Positions 6,444 to 14,080 are shown, counted from the stretch's first letter. The stretch is DNA of 19,565 nucleotides from RYN-133 sp036497285 (GCA_036497285.1 DASXJR010000059.1:1-19565), one strand, 5' to 3'. The notes: generated by a model not told the origin, from the sequence alone. Numbers and translations are program-made.

Positions 6444-7714
6444 GTGACGGCAGCCCCGATTCGCAGCAGGATGGCGTGCAAGGCCCACATCGCGGTGTAG
6501 GTACTGAACACCACGACCGTGCCGCCGTTGTCGATTGCTGACACTGCGGCGCGTACAGCCTTCTCGGCGTCGGGCTCGACCTCGACGGTCGCGACGTCGT
6601 CGTAGCGCAGCCGCACTGCCATGTCGGCCGCGCGCGTTCCGGAAGTCGAAACCCGGGCCGGGTGCTCGCCGAGGTGGGCGAATTGGACGTCCCAGAGCCA
6701 GGAAACGTCGCGTCCGTCGGCGTAATCGTCGTTGATCACGATGACGATGGCGTCTGCCGCGGTGGTGTCGAGGGTGCGCAGCGTCTGACGAAAACCAGCA
6801 GGATTCTTGACTAATTGCAGTACGACGTTGCGTCCGTCGACGGTGAAGCGTTGCCCGCGGCCGAAGGCGGGGGAGACGGCGGCGAGCCCGGCGGCGACCG
6901 TGGTGTCGTCGAGGCCGAACGTCAAAGCGAGGGCGGCTGCACCAGTGGCGTTCTGTGCGTTGTGCGGGCCTTCGGCACGTAGGTCGATGTCGTGCTCGGA
7001 AGACCCGATCCGAACGCGCAGCGGCACTCCCGCTCCGGACAGCCGTAACAGTTCGGCAGTGGTCTGCTGATCGGCGTAGTGGACGGGCCCGCCGTAGAGT
7101 TCCTCGTCCGTCGGGAACAGTTCGCGCAATTCTGGGCTCACGCCGTAGTACGTCACCTCGGCCCTGGTCTGTGCGGCGAGCGCGGAGATCCGGTCGTCGT
7201 CGCGGTTGAGCACGACGTTGCCTGTCGTAGCGGCGGCGACCTTGCCGAGCAGGCGGGCAGTCGTGTCGATCTCGCCGAAGCGATCGAGTTGGTCGCGCAT
7301 CACGTTGAGCAGCAGCGCTCGGCTCGGCGGCACGGCGTGTACGAAGCGCACCGCCCAGGCCTCGTCCAGCTCGAAAACCGCGACGTCGTAATTCAATCGT
7401 CCGGTCCAGCGGGTGTGCTCGACGGTCGCGGTGATCGCTCCGCGGACGAAGTTGCTTCCGGTGTCATTGGTGAGGACCCGGTACTTCTCGCCGAGAATCG
7501 TCGCGACCATCTTGGTCGTGGTGGTCTTGCCGTTCGTGCCGGTCACCACCACGACCCCTTCGGGCAGGGCGGCCATCGCGCGGGTGAGGTAGCGCGGGAA
7601 GAGCTTCTCCACGACCAGGCCGGGCAGGGCGTTGCCGCGGCGGCCGAGCAGGCGCAGGACGGCGAGTGTCAGCTTTCCGACCCAGACCGCCAGGACATTC
7701 GTGAGGGCACCCAT
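6440..7714 (-). CDS. murT: Lipid II isoglutaminyl synthase, ATP-dependent subunit MurT
   Basis: A Mur-ligase-like protein of 424 residues that activates the D-Glu carboxylate of lipid II with ATP and receives ammonia from GatD. The P-loop G-T-N-G-K-T-T-T is at 59-66; F-E-L-D-E-A at 114-119 and H-N-A-Q-N at 251-255 are Mur motifs. The C-terminal DUF1727 domain carries D-V-S-W-L-W-D at 336-342, with the Asp that helps position the GatD reaction. The protein contains no cysteine, so the four-cysteine zinc ribbon described for Staphylococcus and Streptococcus MurT is absent; the region 173-245 where it would lie is short. ATG 7714 follows GGGG seven bases upstream; the frame remains open upstream across tRNA-Ala, which cannot be coding. 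Confidence 0.93.
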   Translation of the reverse strand: MGALTNVLAVWVGKLTLAVLRLLGRRGNALPGLVVEKLFPRYLTRAMAALPEGVVVVTGTNGKTTTTKMVATILGEKYRVLTNDTGSNFVRGAITATVEHTRWTGRLNYDVAVFELDEAWAVRFVHAVPPSRALLLNVMRDQLDRFGEIDTTARLLGKVAAATTGNVVLNRDDDRISALAAQTRAEVTYYGVSPELRELFPTDEELYGGPVHYADQQTTAELLRLSGAGVPLRVRIGSSEHDIDLRAEGPHNAQNATGAAALALTFGLDDTTVAAGLAAVSPAFGRGQRFTVDGRNVVLQLVKNPAGFRQTLRTLDTTAADAIVIVINDDYADGRDVSWLWDVQFAHLGEHPARVSTSGTRAADMAVRLRYDDVATVEVEPDAEKAVRAAVSAIDNGGTVVVFSTYTAMWALHAILLRIGAAVT

Positions 7715-7910
7715 GATGCGCCCCAGGCTACCGACGCGCGTCGAGCACCGAGTCGAGCGTGTAGGACTGGGACGCGCGGCGTGCAGAACCCCGCTACGGC
7801 GAGCGTCTGGACGGGCGAGTCGCAGGTCGCGTGCCGCGGTTTTCCCGGGCTTTCGGGTGACTTCCGCCTGCTTTGCCCGCAGCGAGAACGCATGGCGTCG
7901 CTCGCCGCCC

Positions 7911-7939
7911 TTGACATTGATCGGGCGTGTCCACACTCT
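7911..7939 (+). promoter_or_regulatory. Candidate promoter of the small cysteine-rich gene
   Basis: TTGACA at 7911-7916 is a perfect -35, followed after 17 bases by CACTCT at 7934-7939, a partial match to TANNNT. Transcription would begin near 7946, only about 14 bases before the ATG at 7960, leaving just room for the ribosome site GGGGGTGG. Confidence 0.5.
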
Positions 7940-7959
7940 CGCGCCGGGGGTGGAAACCG

Positions 7960-8151
7960 ATGACAGAAGCCACGACCGAACCGACGGCGGCTCATCAGAT
8001 CCTGTGCGACGTCGAGCACGAGCACACCTCGCGCTGTTACTGGGACCTGTACGAGTGTCGCTGGCAGTGCGCCGCGGCCGAAGCGGTAATCCCGAAGCCG
8101 AACGGCGGTACTTTGGGCCTTCAGTGGAGACGAGGGGAATCGAACCCCTAA
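7960..8151 (+). CDS. Putative 63-residue four-cysteine protein
   Basis: ATG 7960 to TAA 8149-8151 encodes 63 residues. The core has Cys16, Cys26, Cys33 and Cys37 with His12, His20 and His22 and aromatic residues (C-Y-W-D-L-Y-E-C-R-W-Q-C), a pattern able to hold a metal or form disulfides; the spacing is not that of WhiB proteins. Over the core codons nearly every third base is G or C, which supports real coding. A promoter-like TTGACA and a GGGGGTGG ribosome site precede it. The last nine codons run antisense into tRNA-Ala, and that end is probably not selected as protein. It is transcribed opposite to murT and the tRNA genes. Function unknown. Confidence 0.6.
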   Translation: MTEATTEPTAAHQILCDVEHEHTSRCYWDLYECRWQCAAAEAVIPKPNGGTLGLQWRRGESNP

Positions 8152-8197
8152 CCCCCGCCTTGCAAAGGCGGTGCTCTGCCAATTGAGCTACGTCCCC
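8125..8197 (-). tRNA. tRNA-Ala (UGC)
   Basis: A 73-base cloverleaf. The acceptor stem is GGGGACG with CGTCTCC and discriminator A, including the G3-U70 pair that identifies alanine tRNA. The anticodon stem CCGCC/GGCGG holds the loop TTTGCAA with anticodon TGC, and GGTTCGATTCC is the T loop. CCA is not encoded. With tRNA-Ile upstream it forms the pair found next to gyrA in mycobacteria. Confidence 0.98.
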
Positions 8198-8212
8198 GTG
8201 TGGGGTTGTTCG

Positions 8213-8332
8213 TCAGCGCGAGGAGTCGGACGTGGCCTCGCGCCACAGCGCCTGGTCGGCGTGGGCCTGCCGGCGGCGCATGACTGCGACCGCGACACCG
8301 ACCAGCCCGATCACGGCGATCACCGGCTTCAC
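8213..8332 (-). CDS. DLW-39 family small protein
   Basis: A GTG at 8332 and TGA at 8213-8215 give exactly 39 residues, with GGAGG four bases upstream of the start. Residues 4-18 are hydrophobic (V-I-A-V-I-G-L-V-G-V-A-V-A-V), then M-R-R-R, and the end reads A-D-Q-A-L-W-R-E-A-T. This matches the DLW-39 family, 39-residue actinobacterial peptides named for a D-L-W motif, which lie near gyrA and the tRNA-Ile/Ala genes; here the motif is A-L-W. It is probably a membrane-associated peptide; its function is unknown. It lies between the two tRNA genes on the same strand and may share their transcript. Confidence 0.88.
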   Translation of the reverse strand: MKPVIAVIGLVGVAVAVMRRRQAHADQALWREATSDSSR

Positions 8333-8387
8333 GATGCCTCCAACGCCTCGAAACGCCTCTAACTCCGCCTTCGCCACCGAACAAGTG

Positions 8388-8461
8388 TGGGCCTGGGAGG
8401 ACTTGAACCTCCGGCCTCATCCTTATCAGGGATGCGCTCTAACCGTCTGAGCTACAGGCCC
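8388..8461 (-). tRNA. tRNA-Ile (GAU)
   Basis: A 74-base cloverleaf. The acceptor stem is GGGCCTG with CAGGCCC and discriminator A. The anticodon loop CTGATAA has anticodon GAT, and GGTTCAAGTCC is the T loop. CCA is not encoded. It lies between the DUF3566 gene and the DLW-39 gene. Confidence 0.98.
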
Positions 8462-8488
8462 GGAACTTGCTGCTTGCAGAACTCTACT

Positions 8489-8505
8489 GGCCGCCCGAGG
8501 CGGCC
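8489..8505. terminator. Short GC hairpin between the DUF3566 gene and tRNA-Ile
   Basis: GGCCGCC (8489-8495) and GGCGGCC (8499-8505) form a 7-bp stem around CGA, 26 bases beyond the DUF3566 stop. No T tract follows on the - strand. It could end the gyrase transcript or shape the 5' leader of the tRNA precursor. Confidence 0.4.
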
Positions 8506-8531
8506 TCCAAACTGGTGCTGGGATGAGCCAG

Positions 8532-9200
8532 TTACCGCTCGGACAGCGTGATCTCGATGCCGCCGACCAGGTCGGCGCACAGGTTGTAGATCACCGACCC
8601 GATGGTGGTCAGCGCGACGAACAGCACGATGTTGATCACGCCGACGATGGCGGCGCCACCGAACACGATGCCCGCGGTGATCGGCGGCTTCGAGCCGGAT
8701 CCGTTGAGCTGGACGACCGTGTCGTTGATGTTTTGAATCACGCCGGCCGCGTCGAGCACGCCGTACAGCACGCCGACGACGATCAGCCACACGAAAAAGA
8801 GCGCGATCGCGAGCACGCAGGAGAACTTCAGCACCGTGAGCGGGCTGATGTGGCGCAGCTGCAGCCGCGCCCGCCGTGGCCCGCGGTTGCGCGTGCCGCG
8901 CCCGGTCGCCTGCGGCGGCGTCGTGGGACGAGCCTGGGCGGCCGCCTGCGAGCTATGCGTACGACCGTCCGCTGGCGAGGTGCCCTGACGCCCGGATCCG
9001 GAGATCGTGGTGGCACCGAAATCGGCGCCCTGACCCGCGCTGACGTGCGCATTACCGGCCGAACCCGCGCCGCCGGCACCATTTCCGGGCCGGTTGCGGT
9101 CCGTGCTCGTGCCAGGGTTGGTGCCGGAGTTGGTGGTGCCTGTGCCGGCGTTGGACTGCATGCTCTGCGAAGCCGTCCCCCCGTAGGGCGATTGCGTCAT
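8532..9200 (-). CDS. DUF3566 transmembrane protein
   Basis: A 222-residue protein. Residues 1-105 are a low-complexity, Gly/Thr/Ser/Gln-rich and probably disordered cytoplasmic tail. The DUF3566 domain follows, with a basic R-R-A-R-L-Q-L-R-H-I-S-P segment, a first membrane helix (about 125-148), a polar loop with D-T-V-V-Q-L-N-G and a second helix (about 175-203), ending in A-D-L-V-G-G-I-E-I-T-L. It is the homologue of the gene directly downstream of gyrA in mycobacteria (Rv0007); the function is unknown. ATG 9200 is three bases after the gyrA stop, and its AGGAG ribosome site lies in the end of gyrA, so it is in the gyrase transcript. Confidence 0.93.
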   Translation of the reverse strand: MTQSPYGGTASQSMQSNAGTGTTNSGTNPGTSTDRNRPGNGAGGAGSAGNAHVSAGQGADFGATTISGSGRQGTSPADGRTHSSQAAAQARPTTPPQATGRGTRNRGPRRARLQLRHISPLTVLKFSCVLAIALFFVWLIVVGVLYGVLDAAGVIQNINDTVVQLNGSGSKPPITAGIVFGGAAIVGVINIVLFVALTTIGSVIYNLCADLVGGIEITLSER

Positions 9201-9203
9201 CGC

Positions 9204-11696
9204 TTACTCCTGCTCGTCCGGTTCGTCGGCGTTGCGCGCGAGGGCTACCAGGGTGACACCGTCCGGAAGGTTCATCAGCCGGACTCCCATCGTCTGCCGT
9301 TGTGCGCGGCGGACTTCCGCGGCCTTTGTGCGGATGACCACGCCGTCGGACGTGATCGCGTAGATCTCGTCCTTGGGTGACACAGCCACGGCGCCGACCA
9401 AGCCACCCCGCGTGGAAACGATACGCGCGGTGAGCACGCCCTTGCCGCCGCGGCCCTGGAGGGGATATTCGTCGATCCGGGTGCGCTTGGCGAAGCCACC
9501 CTCAGTGGCGACCAAGATTTCCACATCGCTGGAGTCGCCGTTGCCTGCCCGCACCACGGACATGGACAGCAGCTCGTCGCCGTCGTTGAACCGCATCCCG
9601 AACACGCCGGAGGTGGCCCGGCCCATCGGCCGCAGGGTGTCGTCGTCGGCGCGGAACCGGATGGACATGGCCTTTCGGCTGACCAGCAGCAGGTCGTCCT
9701 CGGCCGAGATGAGGGCCGCACCGATCAGCTCGTCGTCCTCACGCAGGTTGACGGCAACGATGCCGCCGGAGCGCGACGAGTCGAACAGGGTCAGAGCGGA
9801 CTTCTTCACCAGGCCGTGACGGGTGGCCAGCACCAGGTACGGGGCGACCTCGTAGTTCTTGATCGCGATGACGTTCGCGATCTGCTCGTCCGGCTGGAAC
9901 GCGAGCAGGTTCGCCACATGCTGGCCCTTGGCGTTGCGGTTGGCCTCGGGCAGCTCGTAGGCCTTCGTCCGATAGACCCGGCCCTTGTTGGTGAAGAACA
10001 AGATCCAGTCGTGGGTCGAGCTGACGAAGAAGTGCGACACGATGTCGTCGGTGCGCAGCGATGCGCCCTGCACGCCCCGACCGCCGCGCCGCTGGGCGCG
10101 GTACAGATCGGTCTTGGTGCGCTTCGCGTAGCCGGTCCGGGTGATGGTGACGACCACGTCTTCCTGCGCGATCAGGTCTTCCATCGACACGTCGCCGTCG
10201 TGCGGGATGATCCGCGTGCGGCGGTCGTCGCCGTAGCGCTCGACGATCTCGGTGAGCTCGTCACGGATGATCGCGCGCTGCCGGCCCGGCTTGGCGAGGA
10301 TGTCCTGCAGATCCGCGATCTTGGCCTCGATCTCGGCGGCCTCGTCGATGATCTTCTGCCGCTCCAGCGCGGCAAGCCGGCGTAGCTGCAGGTCGAGGAT
10401 CGCCGTTGCCTGGGTGTCGTCGATCTCGAGCAGATCCTTCAGGCCTTCGCGCGCGGCGTCGGCCGAGGGGGCGCTGCGGATCAACGCGATCACCGCGTCG
10501 AGTTGGTCGAGCGCCTTGAGCAGCGCGCGCAGAATGTGGGCGCGCTCCTCGGCCTGCTTGAGCAGGTAACGGGTACGCCGGACGATGACCTCGACCTGGT
10601 GCTCGACGTAGTGCGCGACGAACTGGTCGATGCGCAGCGTGCGCGGCACACCGTCGACGATGGCCAGCATGTTCGCACCGAACGTCGTCTGCAGCTGGGT
10701 GTGCTTGAACAGGTTGTTCATGACGACCTTGGCAACGCCGTCACGGCTGAGCGTGATGACGATCCGCATGCCGATGCGGTCGGAGCTCTCGTTGTGGATC
10801 GCCCGGATGCCGCTGATCTTCTTCTCGTTCACCAACGAGGCGATCGACTCGACGAGGTTGTCCGGGTTGACCTGGTAAGGCAGCTCGGTGACGACGAGGA
10901 TCGTGTTGTTGCGCTGGTCCTCCTCGACCTCGACCACCGCACGCATCCGGATCGAGCCGCGGCCGGTGCGGTAGGCGTCCTCGATGCCGTCGCGGCCGAC
11001 GATCAGACCCTTGGTCGGGAAGTCCGGGCCCTGGACGAGCTCGATCAGCTTCTCGAGCAGTTCCTCCTGGGAGGCGTCCGGGTGGTCGAGCGCCCAGATG
11101 ACCCCGGACGAGACCTCACGCAGGTTGTGCGGCGGGATGCGGGTGGCCATGCCCACCGCGATGCCCTCGGAGCCGTTGACCAGCAGGTTGGGGAACCGCG
11201 CCGGCAGGATGACCGGCTCGACGGTGTTACCCGCGTAGTTGGGGACGAAATCGACGGTTTCCTTGTCGATGTCCCGCAGCATTTCCATCGCGAGGTTCTG
11301 CAGCCGGCACTCGGTGTAGCGGTAGGCGGCCGCCGGGTCGTTGCCGGGCGAGCCGAAGTTGCCCTGCGGGTCGATCAGCGGGTAGCGCAGCGACCACGGT
11401 TGGGCCATCCGGACGAGCGCGTCGTACAGCGCCGAGTCGCCGTGCGGGTGGTAGTTGCCCATGACGTCGCCCACGACACGTCCGCACTTGACGTAGTTGC
11501 GGTCGGGCCGGAAGCCCGAGTCGTACATGCCGTAGAGGATCTTGCGGTGGACCGGCTTGAGGCCGTCGCGCACGTCCGGCAGCGCCCGCCCGACGATGAC
11601 CGACATCGCGTAGTCGATGTAGCTGCGCTGCATCTCCGTCTGGATGTCGACCGCCTCAATCCGGTCGAACCCACCGGTGTCAGTGGTATCGGTCAA
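9204..11696 (-). CDS. gyrA: DNA gyrase subunit A
   Basis: The breakage-reunion subunit of the type IIA topoisomerase that introduces negative supercoils. The catalytic tyrosine is Tyr127 in Y-R-Y-T-E. The quinolone pocket reads H-P-H-G-D-S-A-L-Y-D, with Ser88 and Asp92 in the positions of E. coli Ser83 and Asp87, a sensitive-type pocket; mycobacteria carry Ala at the first of these. The GyrA box Q-R-R-G-G-R-G is present, and six C-terminal blades for DNA wrapping follow. I prefer TTG 11696 (830 residues): GAAGGATG lies at good distance upstream, and the protein then begins M-T-D-T-T as in mycobacteria. The ATG at 11705 has its purine run directly abutting it. No intein is present. Confidence 0.96.
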   Translation of the reverse strand: MTDTTDTGGFDRIEAVDIQTEMQRSYIDYAMSVIVGRALPDVRDGLKPVHRKILYGMYDSGFRPDRNYVKCGRVVGDVMGNYHPHGDSALYDALVRMAQPWSLRYPLIDPQGNFGSPGNDPAAAYRYTECRLQNLAMEMLRDIDKETVDFVPNYAGNTVEPVILPARFPNLLVNGSEGIAVGMATRIPPHNLREVSSGVIWALDHPDASQEELLEKLIELVQGPDFPTKGLIVGRDGIEDAYRTGRGSIRMRAVVEVEEDQRNNTILVVTELPYQVNPDNLVESIASLVNEKKISGIRAIHNESSDRIGMRIVITLSRDGVAKVVMNNLFKHTQLQTTFGANMLAIVDGVPRTLRIDQFVAHYVEHQVEVIVRRTRYLLKQAEERAHILRALLKALDQLDAVIALIRSAPSADAAREGLKDLLEIDDTQATAILDLQLRRLAALERQKIIDEAAEIEAKIADLQDILAKPGRQRAIIRDELTEIVERYGDDRRTRIIPHDGDVSMEDLIAQEDVVVTITRTGYAKRTKTDLYRAQRRGGRGVQGASLRTDDIVSHFFVSSTHDWILFFTNKGRVYRTKAYELPEANRNAKGQHVANLLAFQPDEQIANVIAIKNYEVAPYLVLATRHGLVKKSALTLFDSSRSGGIVAVNLREDDELIGAALISAEDDLLLVSRKAMSIRFRADDDTLRPMGRATSGVFGMRFNDGDELLSMSVVRAGNGDSSDVEILVATEGGFAKRTRIDEYPLQGRGGKGVLTARIVSTRGGLVGAVAVSPKDEIYAITSDGVVIRTKAAEVRRAQRQTMGVRLMNLPDGVTLVALARNADEPDEQE

Positions 11697-11840
11697 GATG
11701 CACATCCTTCAGAAGTGACCATCGGGCGATGAGCGCTGGCGCGAAGAGCAGCGCCCCGCGCGAGCGCAGCGAGCTTGCGGTATGGCGCGACAGACGGACC
11801 CGAGCGAAGCGAGTGGTCCAGATGGAGCGACATGTTCGCC
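11697..11840. other. gyrB-gyrA spacer with short repeated motif
   Basis: A 144-bp gene-free spacer. CGAGCGCAGCGAG (11761-11773) and CGAGCGAAGCGAG (11801-11813) differ by one base and start exactly 40 bp apart. GCGCTG (11733-11738) and CAGCGC (11749-11754) can form a small hairpin. GAAGG just before 11705 belongs to the gyrA ribosome site. No clear promoter is visible, so gyrA is probably cotranscribed with gyrB. Confidence 0.6.
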
Positions 11841-13841
11841 CTAGATATCAAGGAAGCGGACGTCTTTCGCGTTGCGGATGATGAACGACCGGCGGGCCTC
11901 GACGTCCTCACCCATGAGCACCGAGAACAACTCGTCCGCGGTCGCTGCGTCGTCGAGCGTGACCAGGCGCAGGATCCGGTTGGCCGGGTCCATCGTGGTC
12001 TCCCACAACTCCTTGGAGTTCATCTCGCCGAGTCCCTTGTACCGCTGGATCGGGTCTTCCTTGGCCAGCTTGCGGTTGGACTCCTGGCCGGCCTTGATCA
12101 GGGCGTCGCGCTCCTTCTCGGAGTACACGTAATCCGGGTCGCCCTTACTCCACTTGATCTTGTAGAGCGGTGGCGCGGCCAGGTAGACGTGGCCGGCCTC
12201 GATCAGCGGCCGCATGAACCGGAACAGCAGGGTCAACAGCAGCGTGGTGATGTGCTGGCCGTCGACGTCGGCGTCGGCCATCAGCACGATCTTGTGATAG
12301 CGCAGCTTCGACAGATCGAAATCGTCGTGGATGCCGGTGCCCAGCGCGGTGATCAGCGACTGCACCTCGTTGTTCTTCAGCACCCGGTCGATGCGCGACT
12401 TCTCAACGTTGATGATCTTGCCGCGGATCGGCAGGATCGCCTGGAACATCGAGTCGCGGCACGACTTCGCCGACCCTCCGGCCGAGTCACCCTCGACGAT
12501 GTACAGCTCGCTCTGCCCGGGATCGGTCGAACGGCAGTCGGCGAGCTTGCCCGGCATCCCGAAGGTGTCGAGCGCGTTCTTTCGGGACAGGTTGCGCGCC
12601 TGCTGGGCGGCCTTGCGCGCCCGCGCGGCCTGGTTGATCTTGGTGACGACCGCCTTGGCCTCGGTGGGGTGGCTCTCGAACCACGCCTTCAGCCAGTCGT
12701 TCGCCACGGACTGGACGAACGTCTTCGCCGACGAGTTGCCCAGCTTGGTCTTGGTCTGGCCCTCGAACTGCGGCTCGCCGAGCTTCACCGAGATGATCGC
12801 CGCCAGGCCCTCGCGCACGTCGTCGCCCTTGAAGCGGTCGGTCGCGGTGTCCTTGATGATCTTCTTCTCGATCGCCCAGTCGTTGACGACCTTGGTCAAC
12901 GCGGTGCGGAAGCCCTCTTCGTGCGTCCCGCCCTCGATCGTGGCGATCGTGTTTGCGAAGGTGAAGACGCTTTCGGTGAACGAGGCGTTCCACTGCATCG
13001 CGATCTCGACGGACAGCCTCTTGTCGGTGTCCTCGGCGGAGAAGGCGATGACGTCCTTGTGGATCGGCTCCTTGTCCTTCGTGCGGTTGATGTGCCGGAC
13101 GAAGTCGGAGATGCCGCCCGGGTACTGGTAGACGACCTCCTTGGCCACCTTGGGCTTGTGCGAGTCGGCGGTGGCGTCGTCCTCGTCGACGATCGAGTCG
13201 ACGCGCTCGTCGCGCAGCACGATCGTCAGGCCCTTGTTCAGGAAGGCGTACTCCTGAATGCGCCGGCGGATCGTCTCGTAGTCGTACTTGGTCGTCTCGA
13301 AGATCGTGTCGTCGGCCCAGAAGGTGACCGTCGTGCCGCGCTTCTTGGACGGCTCACCCTTCTTCAGCGGCGCCGCCGGCTTCTGGTCGGCGTAGGGCTG
13401 GCTCCAGTGGTAGCCGTCGCGCTCGATCTCGACCTCGAGCCGGCTCGACAGCGCGTTCACGACCGAGACACCGACCCCGTGCAGACCGCCCGAAACGGCG
13501 TAGGCCTTCCCGTCGAACTTTCCGCCGGCGTGCAGCACCGTGAGGATGACCTCGATGGTGGGCTTCTTCTCGGTGGGGTGCATGTCGACGGGCATGCCGC
13601 GCCCGTTGTCCTTGACGCGGACACCGCCGTCAGCGAGCAGGGTGACCTCGATGCGGTCGGCATGCCCGCCGAGGGCCTCGTCGACGGAGTTGTCGACGAC
13701 CTCCCACACCAGGTGGTGCAGGCCGCGCTCGGCCGTCGACCCGATGTACATGCCGGGTCGCTTACGGACAGCTTCCAGCCCCTCGAGGACCTGGATGTTG
13801 CTGCCGGTGTATTCGTCCTTCTTCGCCTTGGCGGCAGTCAC
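11841..13841 (-). CDS. gyrB: DNA gyrase subunit B
   Basis: The ATPase subunit of gyrase, 666 residues. The GHKL ATPase domain has catalytic Glu47 and Asn51 in W-E-V-V-D-N-S-V-D-E-A, then D-N-G-R-G-M-P at 78-84 and G-G-L-H-G-V-G at 118-124. The TOPRIM domain has E-G-D-S-A-G-G-S-A-K at 450-459 and the metal site D-A-D-V-D-G at 523-528. The C-terminal Q-R-Y-K-G-L-G-E-M-N motif is intact. Residue 461 is Cys, where related actinobacterial proteins I recall have Gly (S-G-R-D). The GTG start at 13841 follows AAGGGGA, about seven bases upstream. The gene precedes gyrA in the usual order. Confidence 0.97.
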   Translation of the reverse strand: MTAAKAKKDEYTGSNIQVLEGLEAVRKRPGMYIGSTAERGLHHLVWEVVDNSVDEALGGHADRIEVTLLADGGVRVKDNGRGMPVDMHPTEKKPTIEVILTVLHAGGKFDGKAYAVSGGLHGVGVSVVNALSSRLEVEIERDGYHWSQPYADQKPAAPLKKGEPSKKRGTTVTFWADDTIFETTKYDYETIRRRIQEYAFLNKGLTIVLRDERVDSIVDEDDATADSHKPKVAKEVVYQYPGGISDFVRHINRTKDKEPIHKDVIAFSAEDTDKRLSVEIAMQWNASFTESVFTFANTIATIEGGTHEEGFRTALTKVVNDWAIEKKIIKDTATDRFKGDDVREGLAAIISVKLGEPQFEGQTKTKLGNSSAKTFVQSVANDWLKAWFESHPTEAKAVVTKINQAARARKAAQQARNLSRKNALDTFGMPGKLADCRSTDPGQSELYIVEGDSAGGSAKSCRDSMFQAILPIRGKIINVEKSRIDRVLKNNEVQSLITALGTGIHDDFDLSKLRYHKIVLMADADVDGQHITTLLLTLLFRFMRPLIEAGHVYLAAPPLYKIKWSKGDPDYVYSEKERDALIKAGQESNRKLAKEDPIQRYKGLGEMNSKELWETTMDPANRILRLVTLDDAATADELFSVLMGEDVEARRSFIIRNAKDVRFLDI

Positions 13842-14080
13842 TAACTGGTCCCCTTCTCGGACACGAACGAGGGGCGGACGAGACGTGTCGGGAACACGCT
13901 GAATCCACCCCGTTCACAGCGGTCACTATGAGCAAGCAACCCGCAAGATTCGCTGCCCAGTCTACCGGACGGCGGTGACACAACTGGCTGCCAACGCGCC
14001 TCATGTGGACGCAGAACGAATTCACCCCCGGTTCGTGCGGGCTCCCATACAAGCAGGCCCGGTGATCTGCCAGCGCGCGA
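13842..14080 (-). promoter_or_regulatory. gyrB upstream region with candidate -10
   Basis: A 239-bp gap between the dciA stop and gyrB, long for this compact cluster, so gyrB probably has its own promoter. On the - strand TAGACT (13959-13964 on the + strand as AGTCTA), preceded by CCGG, fits the TANNNT -10 pattern and would give a leader of roughly 110 bases. No good -35 is seen at 16-19 bp. A supercoiling-sensitive gyrase promoter would be expected here, but the sequence does not prove it. Confidence 0.4.

Noticed and set aside
6440..8182. A 580-codon version of MurT starting at 8182
   Set aside because: The extra 156 codons cross tRNA-Ala and the opposite small gene; the Mur-like protein begins at ATG 7714.
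8148..8420. A 90-codon open frame on the - strand over both tRNA regions
   Set aside because: It runs through tRNA-Ala and part of tRNA-Ile; the real gene there is the 39-residue DLW-39 peptide in another frame.
9204..11696. Intein in gyrA as in some mycobacteria
   Set aside because: The sequence around Tyr127 and the rest of the protein is continuous and the length (830) is normal.
11775..13844. A 689-codon open frame on the + strand, antisense to gyrB
   Set aside because: It mirrors gyrB codon for codon, a known effect of GC-rich genes; the translation is Asp/Arg/Val/Leu-rich without any domain, and gyrB is unquestioned.
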